Assembly (NCBI GenBank): GCA_050942925.1
Contig: JBMNOF010000031.1
Coordinates: forward strand, 1-20,054
DNA from: Spyradocola sp050942925
GTDB taxonomy: Bacteria > Bacillota > Clostridia > Christensenellales > UBA1750
Length of the DNA stretch: 20,054 nt
Direction of reading: 5' to 3'
Shown here: piece after piece, positions 1 through 7,415 of the stretch
Layout of the letters: each line of letters starts with the position of its first letter
How positions within the stretch are numbered: the first letter of the stretch is position 1
The notes under the pieces: generated by a model
Seen by the model: the letters and a program-made list of their open reading frames with translations, nothing else
Databases searched by the model: none
Told to the model about the DNA's origin: nothing
Translations under genes and position numbers: made by a program

Positions 1-568
1 AGAAGAGGTCGAGCACGATGTTGACCAGGCAGCAGACGATCAGGAAGTACAGCGGCCGCTTCGAGTCGCCGACGGCGCGCAGGATCGAGGACCCCACGTT
101 GTAGATCAAAGAGGGGATCATGCCCGTGCAGTAGATGCGCACGTACTGCGCCGAGAGCCCGAGGACGTCCTCCGGCGTGTTCATCCAGGTCAGGACCGTC
201 GGCGCAAAGACGACGCCCAGCACCATCAGGATGGCGCCGCCCGCGATGGACATGGCGATGCCCGTGTGCACGGTCTTGCTCACCCGCTCCACGTCGCCGC
301 TGCCCCAGAACTGCGCGATGATGACCGTCGCGCCCGAGGACAGGCCGACAAAGAAGCCCACGAGCAGGTTGATCAGCGTGCCCGCCGTGCCGCCGACGGC
401 CGCCAGGGCCTCCGTGCCGACGTACTGCCCCACGACCACCGCGTCGACTGTGTTGTACATCTGCTGAAAGAACGTTCCCAGCAGGATGGGAAAGAAGAAG
501 TACAAGAGTTGCTTCCAGATCACGCCCTCCGTGATGCCGTTCACCGTTGCGGTCTCTCTTTTTCTCAT
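1..568 (-). CDS. MATE family efflux transporter, N-terminal part (cut by window edge)
   Basis: Multidrug/toxin extrusion (MATE) family membrane antiporter, which exports organic cations or drugs using a Na+ or H+ gradient. Only the first 189 codons are inside the window, and the C-terminal half lies beyond base 1. The visible protein reads MRKRETATVNGITEG, followed by a MATE-like first helix (FFFPILLGTFFQQMYNTVD), the typical VVGQYVG and GGTAGTLINLLVGFFVGLS segments, and further hydrophobic helices. The ATG at 568 was chosen because GAGGGAA lies about 8 bases upstream. It diverges from the DUF421 gene. A weak promoter is listed separately. The family call is firm; the substrate is unknown. 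Confidence 0.88.
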   Translation of the reverse strand, partial: MRKRETATVNGITEGVIWKQLLYFFFPILLGTFFQQMYNTVDAVVVGQYVGTEALAAVGGTAGTLINLLVGFFVGLSSGATVIIAQFWGSGDVERVSKTVHTGIAMSIAGGAILMVLGVVFAPTVLTWMNTPEDVLGLSAQYVRIYCTGMIPSLIYNVGSSILRAVGDSKRPLYFLIVCCLVNIVLDLF

Positions 569-632
569 TAGCGCTTCCCTCAACTTTTTTTCACGCAAAT
601 TCGGGTTCGATTCCGCAGCCCGTACCCTGTCT

Positions 633-661
633 AATCTAACACATTTGCTTGGCTTTGTAAA
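633..661 (-). promoter_or_regulatory. Possible promoter for the MATE gene
   Basis: On the minus strand, TTTACA (656-661) and TAGATT (633-638) are separated by 17 bases, about 65 bases upstream of the MATE start. The -35 matches the sigma-A consensus at 5 of 6 positions and the -10 at 4 of 6, so this is a moderate candidate. I see no equally good plus-strand promoter for the divergent DUF421 gene in this 159-base gap. Confidence 0.45.
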
Positions 662-727
662 CCTCTTTTGCGCATAGATTTTGTGTCCGGCGCGCAAACT
701 CTTCTCGATGGAAAGGGAGGGAACGCC

Positions 728-1447
728 ATGCTGACGATGTTCGTGCGCGCGCTTGTGCTCTATGTGCTGGTGATCCTGCTCATGCGCCTGATGGGCAAGC
801 GGCAGATCGGCCAGCTGCAGCCGTTTGAATTGGTGTTTTCGGTCATTGTTGCGGACCTGGCGGCCTCGCCCATGTCGGACGTGGGCGTCCCCCTCCTCTA
901 CGGCGTGATGCCCATCGCCGCCCTGATGCTGTGCTACGCGCTGTTCTCCCTTGTGACGCTCAAGAGCGAGCGCGCGCGAGTGCTCCTCTCGGGCCGGCCC
1001 ACGGTCCTCGTGCACCAGGGCATTGTCGACGAACAGGAGATGCAGCGCCAGGGCATGACGCTGACCGAGCTCATGGAGCAAATGCGGGAAAGCGGCGTGG
1101 CGAATCTATCCGACGTGGGCTGCGCCGTGCTGGAGATCTCTGGAAAGGTCAACATCTTCCCCCTCTCCGAAAAGCGCGCGGTCACGCCCGAGGACCTGCA
1201 CCTCTCCCCCGGCTACGAGGGGCTGCCCCTTCCGCTGGTGCTGGACGGCGTGGTGCAGACGGACAGCCTGCAGGCGGCGGGGCGATCCGAGGCCTGGCTG
1301 CGCGCGGAGCTTTCGCGGTTTTCGGTGGACGTCGGCGGGACCTATCTGTGCATGCTGTCCACCGAGGGCGTGCTCAGCGTGCAGAAGCGGGGCGAGAGCC
1401 GGCTGCACTTTGCGCAGTCCCTGCGCCCGGAGCAAGTGAACTGGTGA
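728..1447 (+). CDS. DUF421 domain (YetF-like) membrane protein
   Basis: Member of the DUF421/YetF family of small membrane proteins of unknown biochemical role, common in Bacillota and often linked to spore formers. The 239-residue protein has an N-terminal membrane region. The segment after MLTMFVRALVLYVLVILLMRLMGKRQIGQL is a family hallmark (RLMGKRQIGQLQPFELV), and a cytoplasmic DUF421 domain follows (residues about 90-220, including SEKRAVTPEDL). The ATG at 728 was preferred to an upstream in-frame start because AGGGAGG sits just before it. The DUF4363 gene follows after 16 bases with its own AGGAGG, so the two form an operon; this pairing is recurrent in Clostridia. The molecular function is not known. 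Confidence 0.88.
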   Translation: MLTMFVRALVLYVLVILLMRLMGKRQIGQLQPFELVFSVIVADLAASPMSDVGVPLLYGVMPIAALMLCYALFSLVTLKSERARVLLSGRPTVLVHQGIVDEQEMQRQGMTLTELMEQMRESGVANLSDVGCAVLEISGKVNIFPLSEKRAVTPEDLHLSPGYEGLPLPLVLDGVVQTDSLQAAGRSEAWLRAELSRFSVDVGGTYLCMLSTEGVLSVQKRGESRLHFAQSLRPEQVNW

Positions 1448-1463
1448 GAGAGGAGGCGCTGCC

Positions 1464-1841
1464 ATGCGCGTAAACGTGGTGTTGATCGCCCTGGCGCTGG
1501 TGCTGCTGGGGGCGGGCGTGCTCTGCGTCGTGGCGCTTGACCGCAGCGCGCAGGCGCTCTTGCAGGAGGCGGAGGCGGCGGCCGCGGCCCTTCCCCAGGA
1601 CGAGGCGGAAGCGAACGCGCGCCTTGCGGCCTTTGCGGAGCGTTGGGCGCGCACGGAGCCGGTTTGGCAGTTCATCGCGATCCACGAGGACCTAGAGGAA
1701 ATCTCCGCGGCGCTCAAGGAGGCGCAGGAGGCGCTCCGGCTGGGGGACTCGACGGCGGCGGCGCTGGCCTGTGCGCGGCTGCCGGCGGCCATTGAGACGG
1801 TGCTGCGCAAGGAGATCCCGACGCCCGGGAACATCTTCTGA
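1464..1841 (+). CDS. DUF4363 family membrane-anchored protein
   Basis: A 125-residue protein with one N-terminal transmembrane helix (residues about 4-25, VVLIALALVLLGAGVLCVVAL), then an alanine/glutamate-rich, predicted all-helical outer domain. It ends in a short tail after LRKEIPTPGNIF. Size, topology and position right after a DUF421 gene match the DUF4363 family, whose function is unknown. The ATG has AGGAGG 7 bases upstream. It is the second and last gene of the operon and is followed immediately by a strong intrinsic terminator. The partner gene suggests that the two proteins act together at the membrane, but this is inference from synteny only. Confidence 0.8.
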   Translation: MRVNVVLIALALVLLGAGVLCVVALDRSAQALLQEAEAAAAALPQDEAEANARLAAFAERWARTEPVWQFIAIHEDLEEISAALKEAQEALRLGDSTAAALACARLPAAIETVLRKEIPTPGNIF

Positions 1842-1846
1842 GCCAG

Positions 1847-1889
1847 CGCGGGGCGGAGAAAAAAAGATTTTTCTCCGCCCCGCGTTTTT
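1847..1889 (+). terminator. Intrinsic terminator of the DUF421-DUF4363 operon
   Basis: Perfect hairpin with arms CGCGGGGCGGAGAAAAA and TTTTTCTCCGCCCCGCG around a short loop, followed directly by TTTTT (1885-1889). It lies 6 bases after the DUF4363 stop codon. Confidence 0.92.
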
Positions 1890-1890
1890 G

Positions 1891-1920
1891 TTGGATTTTG
1901 GTTGGCGCATCTGCTATACT
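1891..1920 (+). promoter_or_regulatory. Promoter for the HD phosphohydrolase gene
   Basis: TTGGAT (1891-1896) and TATACT (1915-1920) are separated by 18 bases, starting 2 bases after the preceding terminator and 35 bases before the HD gene. The -10 matches 5 of 6 consensus positions. Position between a terminator and the next start supports it. Confidence 0.65.
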
Positions 1921-1955
1921 GGTAAAAATCCAGACAAGATGGGAGTGCGTCGCGA

Positions 1956-2597
1956 ATGATGAACCCCGAACAGATGCTCCAGGACATCCGCTCCATGGTA
2001 GACGCGAGCGGCGTACAGGATTTTTTGGACCCCTATCCCTTCCGGGACCGTCCGAGCCACATGTACCGCTGCTACTGCTGGGCAAAGCGCATCCTGCCCT
2101 GCCGTCCAGAAGCGGACGTGGAATTGACGCTTGTGGCCACGCTCTTTCACGACATCGGCGTGATTGCGACGACGCGGGAGCGGCCCAAGGCGGACCACGA
2201 CCTGCTCGGCGGGCCGATCGTGCGGGACTACCTCTGCAAAAACGGCGCGGCGCCGGCGTTTGCGGACCGGGTGGCCTCTCTCGTCGTGCAGCACCAGGCC
2301 CGGGACCGGATGCACGACCCGGACACCCCGATCGAGCTTGTGATCCTCATGGAGGCGGACATGCTCGACGAGCGCGGGGCGCTGGGCATTCTCTGGGATG
2401 CGATGGCCGAGGGGGAAAAGCCGGCCCAGACCTATGAAGGGACGCTGGAGCGGCTCAAGCAGCGCAAGCTCTACCGCTGCCCGGAGCGCAACCCGCTCGT
2501 GACGGAGCTGGGCCGGGCCTTCTGGGCGGAAAAGCAGCGGCTGCACATGGACTTTGTCCGGGCGCTGGAGCGGGATCTCGGCCTGACGGACGTTTGA
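1956..2597 (+). CDS. HD domain-containing phosphohydrolase
   Basis: Cytoplasmic metal-dependent phosphohydrolase of the HD superfamily, 213 residues. The metal-ligand pattern is complete: H35 (SHMYRC), H65-D66 (LFHDIG), a later histidine near H113 (VQHQARD) and D135 (EADMLDE). This H...HD...H...D order is that of small single-domain HD enzymes acting on nucleotides or phosphate esters; the substrate cannot be told from the sequence. The start is ATGATG (either Met is possible) behind a GGGAG site. It is a single-gene unit with its own promoter and a shared hairpin terminator facing the convergent SDR gene. It is distinct from the second HD protein at 11141-11962. Confidence 0.85.
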   Translation: MMNPEQMLQDIRSMVDASGVQDFLDPYPFRDRPSHMYRCYCWAKRILPCRPEADVELTLVATLFHDIGVIATTRERPKADHDLLGGPIVRDYLCKNGAAPAFADRVASLVVQHQARDRMHDPDTPIELVILMEADMLDERGALGILWDAMAEGEKPAQTYEGTLERLKQRKLYRCPERNPLVTELGRAFWAEKQRLHMDFVRALERDLGLTDV

Positions 2598-2603
2598 TGC
2601 ACA

Positions 2604-2639
2604 AAGGGGAGGAACCGAAAAAGATCGGTTCCTCCCCTT
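2604..2639. terminator. Shared hairpin between convergent HD and SDR genes
   Basis: Perfect 15-bp dyad, AAGGGGAGGAACCGA and TCGGTTCCTCCCCTT around a 6-base loop, lying between two convergent stop codons. Neither strand has a long T run afterwards (CTTCTGATT on plus, CTTTGTGC on minus), so it is a modest bidirectional terminator. Confidence 0.75.
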
Positions 2640-2661
2640 CTGATTGCGGGAGTGGATGGGC

Positions 2662-3453
2662 TTACAGCAGCATGGAGCAGCCGTCCGCGCGCAGGCACGC
2701 GCCGGAGATGTGCTCGGCCTCCTGGGAGGCGAGGTAGACGCACGCCCAGCCGGAGTCCTCGGGCAGGCCGGTGCGGCCCAGCGGGTACATGGGGTACTTC
2801 TCGTAGTACTCGCGCGGGGGCGTGAGGCGCGGCTTCTGGAAGGGCCGCGGGTTGCCGGTCTTGAACTCGATCTTGACGCCCGCGGGCATGATCATGTTCA
2901 CGCGCACGCCGTACTTGGCGAACTCGATGGCGGCCTCGCGCATGAGCATGTGCATGCCGCCCTTGGTCATCGAGTAGACGGGGTCGAAGTCCGTGGGGCG
3001 CTTGCCGTGCACGGAGGAAATGCAGGTGATGGAGCCACGGGTCTCCTTGAGGTAGGGCAGGACCGCGCGCATCATGTTGATGTAGCCGCCCAGGTTGACG
3101 TGCATGAGCAGGTCGTAGTCCTCAATGGGGTACTCGTCCAGCATCCACTGCTTCTGCAGGGCGGCGTTGTTGACCAGGCCGTCGATGCGGCCGAAGTGCT
3201 CGTAGGTGGCCTTGACCATGGCCTCGGCCTGCGCATAGTCGGACACGTCCGCCTGGTACAGGAAGGCGCAATCCTCCCCGCCGATGGCCTGGATCTCCTT
3301 GAGGGTCTCCTCGGCCATGGTGCGGTTGCTGTTGCAGTTGATGCAGCACTTGGCGCCCGCACGGACGAAGCAGCGAACGATGCCCTTGCCGATGCCCTTG
3401 CCGCTGCCGGTGACGATATAGACCTTTCCGCTCAGATCAAACGGTGCTTTCAT
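2662..3453 (-). CDS. SDR family NAD(P)-dependent oxidoreductase (first of pair)
   Basis: Classical short-chain dehydrogenase/reductase that oxidises or reduces a hydroxyl/carbonyl group with NAD(P). It has 263 residues from the ATG at 3453. It shows the full signature: cofactor-binding TGSGKGIG (T15-G22), NNAA (95-98), N120, and catalytic S147, Y160 and K164 (YSMTK). The C-terminal substrate region ends DGCSMLL. A GTG at 3462 is also in frame. I prefer the ATG because the GAGGGGGG site is only one base from the GTG but about 10 from the ATG. It starts 18 bases after the stop of the upstream SDR gene, so the two are co-transcribed. Sequence does not show the substrate; neighbours suggest a sugar or sugar acid. 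Confidence 0.88.
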   Translation of the reverse strand: MKAPFDLSGKVYIVTGSGKGIGKGIVRCFVRAGAKCCINCNSNRTMAEETLKEIQAIGGEDCAFLYQADVSDYAQAEAMVKATYEHFGRIDGLVNNAALQKQWMLDEYPIEDYDLLMHVNLGGYINMMRAVLPYLKETRGSITCISSVHGKRPTDFDPVYSMTKGGMHMLMREAAIEFAKYGVRVNMIMPAGVKIEFKTGNPRPFQKPRLTPPREYYEKYPMYPLGRTGLPEDSGWACVYLASQEAEHISGACLRADGCSMLL

Positions 3454-3471
3454 TTCTTTCACGCCCCCCTC

Positions 3472-4230
3472 TTACGCTTTGAAGCCGTAGAACAGCTCGA
3501 AGCCGCCGTCTGCGCGCACGTTGGCGCCGTTGACGAAGCTGGCGTCCTCCGACGCGAGGAACGCCGCGACCGCTGCGATCTCCTCGGGGGTGCCGGCCTT
3601 GCGGCGGGGGATGCGCTCCTCCATGTAGCCCATGGCGTACAGGGGGGAGAATTCGCTTTCAAACTTCTTGTCGTCGCCCTCGATGGCGCCGGCCTCGATC
3701 AGGTTGGTCTGGATGCCACGGCGGCCGAAGAAGAGCGCGCACTCCTTGCTGAGCATTGTGATGCAGCCCTTGGAGATGGAGTACATCACCGCGGAGCCCG
3801 TGGGCTTGTCGCAGTGAATCGAGGACACGAAGACGATCTTGCCGTTGCCGTACTCGGCCATGTGCAGGCCGATGACGCGCGCGAGCACGAAGGCCGCCTT
3901 GGCGTTGTCGTTGAGCTGGCTCTCGAAGACCTCGCGGGTGAGGTTCTCCAGGCTGGTCTTGACGACGTTGTTGTTGTTGTAGATCAGCGCATCGATGCGG
4001 CCAAAGGTCTTCTTGACCTCCTCCACCAGGGCCTGCGCGCCCTCGTAGGTGAGCATGTCCGGACGCACGACCAGGGCCTTTGCGCCCAGGTCCTCGACCT
4101 TCTTGACAAGATCCTCTCCGCCGAAACCGAGGACGAGGTTGGCGCCCTCCTTGGCAAAGCGCAGCGCGAGCGCTTCGCCCTGGGCCGTATCGGCCTGCGT
4201 CACATATACGGTCTTACCGCTGAAACGCAT
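3472..4230 (-). CDS. SDR family oxidoreductase with degenerate nucleotide motif
   Basis: Second SDR-fold protein, 252 residues, first gene of the two-SDR operon. The catalytic residues are kept: N109, S137 (VSSIH), Y150 and K154 (YSISK). The glycine-rich cofactor loop usually reads TGxxxGxG. Here it reads TQADTAQG (T11-G18), with Gln and Ala replacing two of the three glycines. The usual NNAG reads NNNN (85-88). The C-terminus has the normal ADGGF motif. The ATG at 4230 was chosen over an upstream in-frame start because GGGGGG lies about 9 bases before it and the protein then has the usual SDR length. It may be an active divergent SDR or a partner subunit of its neighbour. Confidence 0.85.
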   Translation of the reverse strand: MRFSGKTVYVTQADTAQGEALALRFAKEGANLVLGFGGEDLVKKVEDLGAKALVVRPDMLTYEGAQALVEEVKKTFGRIDALIYNNNNVVKTSLENLTREVFESQLNDNAKAAFVLARVIGLHMAEYGNGKIVFVSSIHCDKPTGSAVMYSISKGCITMLSKECALFFGRRGIQTNLIEAGAIEGDDKKFESEFSPLYAMGYMEERIPRRKAGTPEEIAAVAAFLASEDASFVNGANVRADGGFELFYGFKA

Positions 4231-4279
4231 GTGAGTTTCCCCCCAAACTGTGTTTATATTGGTTTTATACCCAGAGCCT

Positions 4280-4308
4280 ATTATGCCACGTTTCCCCGGA
4301 AAATGCAA
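4280..4308 (-). promoter_or_regulatory. Promoter of the two-SDR operon
   Basis: On the minus strand, TTGCAT (4303-4308) and CATAAT (4280-4285) are separated by exactly 17 bases, about 50 bases upstream of the SDR start. The spacer contains an inverted repeat, TTTCC-CC-GGAAA (4291-4302), which could be an operator. Confidence 0.72.
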
Positions 4309-4362
4309 GATGTCCTGACAAAAGAATTTGCGGCTTGTGCTAAAATTTGGCCTTTGGACAGC

Positions 4363-4393
4363 AAAAAAAGGGCGCCAAAACGGCGCCCTTTTT
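4363..4393 (-). terminator. Intrinsic terminator of the enolase-superfamily gene
   Basis: Arms AAAAAGGGCGCC and GGCGCCCTTTTT around a 5-base loop form a perfect 12-bp stem. On the minus strand it ends in a run of seven T. It lies 24 bases after the stop of the enolase-family gene. Confidence 0.9.
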
Positions 4394-4416
4394 GGGGTAT
4401 AACAATGTTTTGTCTC

Positions 4417-5793
4417 TTAGGACCAGAGGCGGTCGTGAGAGATCCAGTCGTTCCACTCGTCCGTAGACTCCCACAGGCCGGGGATCTCGGGATGGATGTG
4501 CGCGGCCAGAACCTCGTCGTCCAGCTCGTCGATGCCGATGCCGGGCTTCTCGGGAACCGCCATGAAGCCGTCGACGATCTTGGGCTTCTCGGTGTCCTTG
4601 ACCATGTCAGACCACCAATCCACGTCGTTGGAGTGGAACTCCAGGCCGAGGAAGTTGTTGGTCGCGGCGGCAACGTGCACGGCCGCCAGGCACGCAACGG
4701 GGGTCTCCGCCATGTGCAGAGCCATCGCAACGCCGCACTCCTCTGCGTAGTCGCCGATCTTCTTGGTCTCGTAGATGCCGCCCGAGGACAGGATGTCGGG
4801 GTGGATGATGGAGACCGCACGGTTGTCCAGCAGGGGCTTGAAGTTCTCGAGGAGGTAGATGTCCTCGCCCGTGGCGATGGGGGTGGTGGAGGCGTTGTGC
4901 AGGCGGACGTACTGGTCCGTCAGCTGCCAGGGGATCATGTCCTCCAGCCAGCACATGTTGTAGTTCTCCAGGCGGTTGGCCAGCTTGATGCAGTCCTCCA
5001 CGCCGATGTGGCCGAAGTGGTCGATGGACAGCGGAATCTCATAGCCAATGACGGAGCGGACTTCCTTGACGTAGTTCTCCAGGTAGTCGAAGCCCTTCTT
5101 GGTGATGTGGATGCCGGTGAAGGGATGGGCGATGTTGTTCACATCGTAGCTGCGGTTCGCCCACCAACGAGCGGCCGCCTTGTCGCCGCGGGCCTTGGCC
5201 TCGCGCGCCATCTTCGCGGTGTAGCCGTACTGCTCCAAGAAACCAACGGGAGCGCACAGGCCGCCCTCGACGTCCCAGAGCTGGTTGATGCCCAGGTCCA
5301 TCTTCAGCATGGTGTAGCCGTGCTTCTCGACGCGCTTCTTGAGGGCGTCGCCCATGTTGAGGCCGGTGTCCTTGCCGTCGACGTCGGTGTCGCAGTACAT
5401 GCGAACCTTATCGCGGAACTTGCCGCCGAGCATCTGGTAGACCGGAATGCCGTAGGCCTTGCCGGCGATGTCCCACAGCGCGAGCTCCACGCCGCAGACG
5501 CCGCCCGCCTGACGGCTCTGGCCGCCGTACTGCTTGATGCGGCGGAAGATCTTGTCAATGTTGCAGGGGTTCTCGCCGATGAGGAAGCGCTTGAGCATCT
5601 GCGCGTAGAGCTTCGAAGCGCCGTCACGGACCTCGCCGTAACCGGTGATGCCCTGGTTGGTCTCGATGCGCAGGAGCGTGCAGTGCATGGGAGCGCCAAC
5701 GATGTCAACAAACCGCATGTCCGTGATCTTCAGATCCGTGGGCTTGGAGTTGGTGTTGACATGGGCAAGAGTCTGTTCGTAATTCTCGGCCAT
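4417..5793 (-). CDS. Enolase superfamily (mandelate racemase/muconate lactonizing type) protein
   Basis: Enolase-superfamily enzyme, probably a sugar-acid dehydratase, which removes a proton next to a carboxylate using Mg2+. Its 458 residues have the capping domain (about 20-135) then the barrel. Visible active-site residues are K164-x-D166, metal ligands D258 (SIDHFGH), E284 (LEDMIPW) and E310 (ATGED), then D333 (HPD) and H360 (LHMAE), the His typical of the mandelate racemase subgroup. It is longer than usual: K164 to D258 spans 94 residues, against about 30 in mandelate racemase, so there is an insertion at about 170-245. The ATG at 5793 is set by AGGGAGG; an upstream in-frame start is less likely. 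It is a single-gene unit with its own promoter and terminator. Confidence 0.88.
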   Translation of the reverse strand: MAENYEQTLAHVNTNSKPTDLKITDMRFVDIVGAPMHCTLLRIETNQGITGYGEVRDGASKLYAQMLKRFLIGENPCNIDKIFRRIKQYGGQSRQAGGVCGVELALWDIAGKAYGIPVYQMLGGKFRDKVRMYCDTDVDGKDTGLNMGDALKKRVEKHGYTMLKMDLGINQLWDVEGGLCAPVGFLEQYGYTAKMAREAKARGDKAAARWWANRSYDVNNIAHPFTGIHITKKGFDYLENYVKEVRSVIGYEIPLSIDHFGHIGVEDCIKLANRLENYNMCWLEDMIPWQLTDQYVRLHNASTTPIATGEDIYLLENFKPLLDNRAVSIIHPDILSSGGIYETKKIGDYAEECGVAMALHMAETPVACLAAVHVAAATNNFLGLEFHSNDVDWWSDMVKDTEKPKIVDGFMAVPEKPGIGIDELDDEVLAAHIHPEIPGLWESTDEWNDWISHDRLWS

Positions 5794-5864
5794 TTTTCTT
5801 CCTCCCTGAAATTCTCTGTGTTTCCCGGCCGAGCCACAGGCGCGCACCGGTCTTTACAGAATCT

Positions 5865-5893
5865 ATCATACACGGTTTTGCGTTTGGTTGCAA
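5865..5893 (-). promoter_or_regulatory. Promoter of the enolase-superfamily gene
   Basis: On the minus strand, TTGCAA (5888-5893) and TATGAT (5865-5870) are separated by 17 bases, about 70 bases upstream of the start. Both hexamers are good sigma-A matches. Confidence 0.75.
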
Positions 5894-5918
5894 TAGCATT
5901 TTCACGATTCGGTTCAAA

Positions 5919-5965
5919 GTTTCTCCATGTGAAACAAATACGCAGAAAAGTTGTGCCAACACAAC
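5919..5965. promoter_or_regulatory. Two dyads upstream of the enolase-gene promoter
   Basis: GTTTC-N7-GAAAC (5919-5935) and the perfect GTTGTG-CCAA-CACAAC (5950-5965) lie just upstream of the -35. They may be regulator binding sites. The second also forms a short hairpin followed by TTTT on the minus strand, so it could instead be a weak terminator of the upstream hydrolase gene. Confidence 0.4.
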
Positions 5966-5987
5966 ATTTCCGCGCGAAAAACGGGGC

Positions 5988-7340
5988 TTAGGGGAGCTGT
6001 TCGTCGATCCAGGCGGCGATGCGGTCCAGGACGCCCTCGTCGACCGAGCCGTGCTGTAGGTACTCCCGGATGCTGCCGCGCTGGGCAAAATCGGTGTCCC
6101 GCACGAAGAGGTGGTTGAGGCCGGGGAGCATCTCCGCCTCCCAGGGTCCGGCGTAGTCCGCCAGGGCCTCCTGCCAGGAGCGGAAGTCCTCGGTGTGCAT
6201 CTGGAAGTCGTTTTCGCCCTGCAGGACGAGGATCGGGATGGAGAGGTCGGCCAGGCTCTGCTCGACGGGGTGGGCGTAGAGGTCCTGGAGGTAGGGCGCG
6301 GGGATGCCAAAGACCGTATCGTCCGCCCCGAGGCCGTCCAGCTCCTCCACCTTGCGGTACTCGCGCTTGATGCTGTTGCGCTGGGAATCGCTCTCGGCCG
6401 CGTCCAGGTTCTGGTCGTAGACGACGTCCAGGTACCCGCGGGCGGTGCCGGCCAGGGAGACGAGGCCGGCGACCTTGCCGCCGCTCTCCTGCGCGATGCG
6501 CGGGGCGAGCATGCCGCCCAGGGAGTGGCCGACGACGACGAGGCGCGCGGGGTCCACGCCGTCCTGCGCGGCCAGGGCGTCGATGGCCAGCTGCGCGTCG
6601 TCCAGGACCTCCTCGCGGACGGTCATCTGGTTGACCTCCTCCTCGGTATAGGTGTTGCCGTAGGTAAAGGTGCGCTTGTCGTAGCGGATGGAGGCGATGC
6701 CGCGCTGGGCCAGGCCGTGGGCGATGTCCGCAAAGGGGTAGCAGGCGCCGATGGCCTCGTTGCGGTCGCTGGCGCCGGAGCCGTGGATGAGCACAACGCC
6801 GGGCACAGGGCCTTCGGCGTCCGCGGGCAGGGTCACCAAGGCCTTGAGCGGGGTGTCCGTGCCCTCGCCCAGGGTGATTTCGTACTCGACGACGCCCTCG
6901 GGCACGGCGACCTCATAGGGAAAATCCTCCTCGGCCAAGCCGAACCACAGGCCCGCGACGTTGTTGTCCGCGTCGTAGGTGAGCTGGACGCTGCATCCGC
7001 CGTGGGCGCAGGCGACCTGATAGACCACGGTTCCCTCGCCGTTGATCCAGTAGGGCTTGCGGCTGGCCACGGACGCGGGATCGCCGTATGTCAGGCGCAC
7101 GTTCTCCCAGGCGTCCTGCAGCTCGGTCTGGCTGAGCTGGTTTTGCAGGTCCTCGCTGAACAAAGCGAAGCACCCGGCATAGTCCTCGGCGAACAGCGCG
7201 GTCAAAAAGCCCTCGCCCATGGTGTAATAGGGCGTGGCGTCGGCCTCGTCCATGTCCTCGACGGTGGTTTGAAACAGCGCGCAGCCCGAGAGGGGCAGCA
7301 GCAAAAGGGTCAGCAGCAGGCAGAGAATCCGTTTTGTCAT
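5988..7340 (-). CDS. Lipoprotein alpha/beta hydrolase with N-terminal DUF3887-like domain
   Basis: Secreted, membrane-tethered serine hydrolase of 450 residues. It begins with a lipoprotein signal peptide: positive MTKR, a leucine-rich core and the lipobox LSGC with C20 as the lipidated Cys. A domain at about 38-135 resembles DUF3887. An alpha/beta-hydrolase domain follows, with an HGSG oxyanion motif (186-189), nucleophile S273 in GHSLGG, acid D378 (GENDF) and H410 (GLNHLF). The likely activity is ester hydrolysis outside the membrane, for example removing acyl groups from glycans or peptides; the substrate is unknown. It is the second gene after the AGE epimerase, 75 bases downstream with no promoter between. 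AAAGGAGG precedes the ATG. Confidence 0.85.
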   Translation of the reverse strand: MTKRILCLLLTLLLLPLSGCALFQTTVEDMDEADATPYYTMGEGFLTALFAEDYAGCFALFSEDLQNQLSQTELQDAWENVRLTYGDPASVASRKPYWINGEGTVVYQVACAHGGCSVQLTYDADNNVAGLWFGLAEEDFPYEVAVPEGVVEYEITLGEGTDTPLKALVTLPADAEGPVPGVVLIHGSGASDRNEAIGACYPFADIAHGLAQRGIASIRYDKRTFTYGNTYTEEEVNQMTVREEVLDDAQLAIDALAAQDGVDPARLVVVGHSLGGMLAPRIAQESGGKVAGLVSLAGTARGYLDVVYDQNLDAAESDSQRNSIKREYRKVEELDGLGADDTVFGIPAPYLQDLYAHPVEQSLADLSIPILVLQGENDFQMHTEDFRSWQEALADYAGPWEAEMLPGLNHLFVRDTDFAQRGSIREYLQHGSVDEGVLDRIAAWIDEQLP

Positions 7341-7366
7341 GGGTCGCGTTTTCCTCCTTTGGGCGG

Positions 7367-7399
7367 CGCATCCCCCGGCGCGCTGCGCCGGGGGATGCG
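7367..7399. repeat. Perfect 15-bp intergenic hairpin without T run
   Basis: CGCATCCCCCGGCGC and GCGCCGGGGGATGCG are exact reverse complements around the 3-base loop GCT, in the gap between the AGE epimerase and the hydrolase. No T tract follows on either strand. In RNA it would be a very stable stem just upstream of the hydrolase ribosome-binding site. Confidence 0.8.
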
Positions 7400-7415
7400 G
7401 GGGCGTCCGGCTCCC

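Noticed and set aside
2644..5991. Very long open frame on the plus strand (over 1100 codons)
   Set aside because: It lies antisense to two SDR genes and the enolase-family gene, and is rich in Val, Leu, Ala, Asp and His, as expected of a mirror frame in GC-rich DNA. It has no recognisable domain, and the minus strand carries motif-complete genes with proper ribosome-binding sites.
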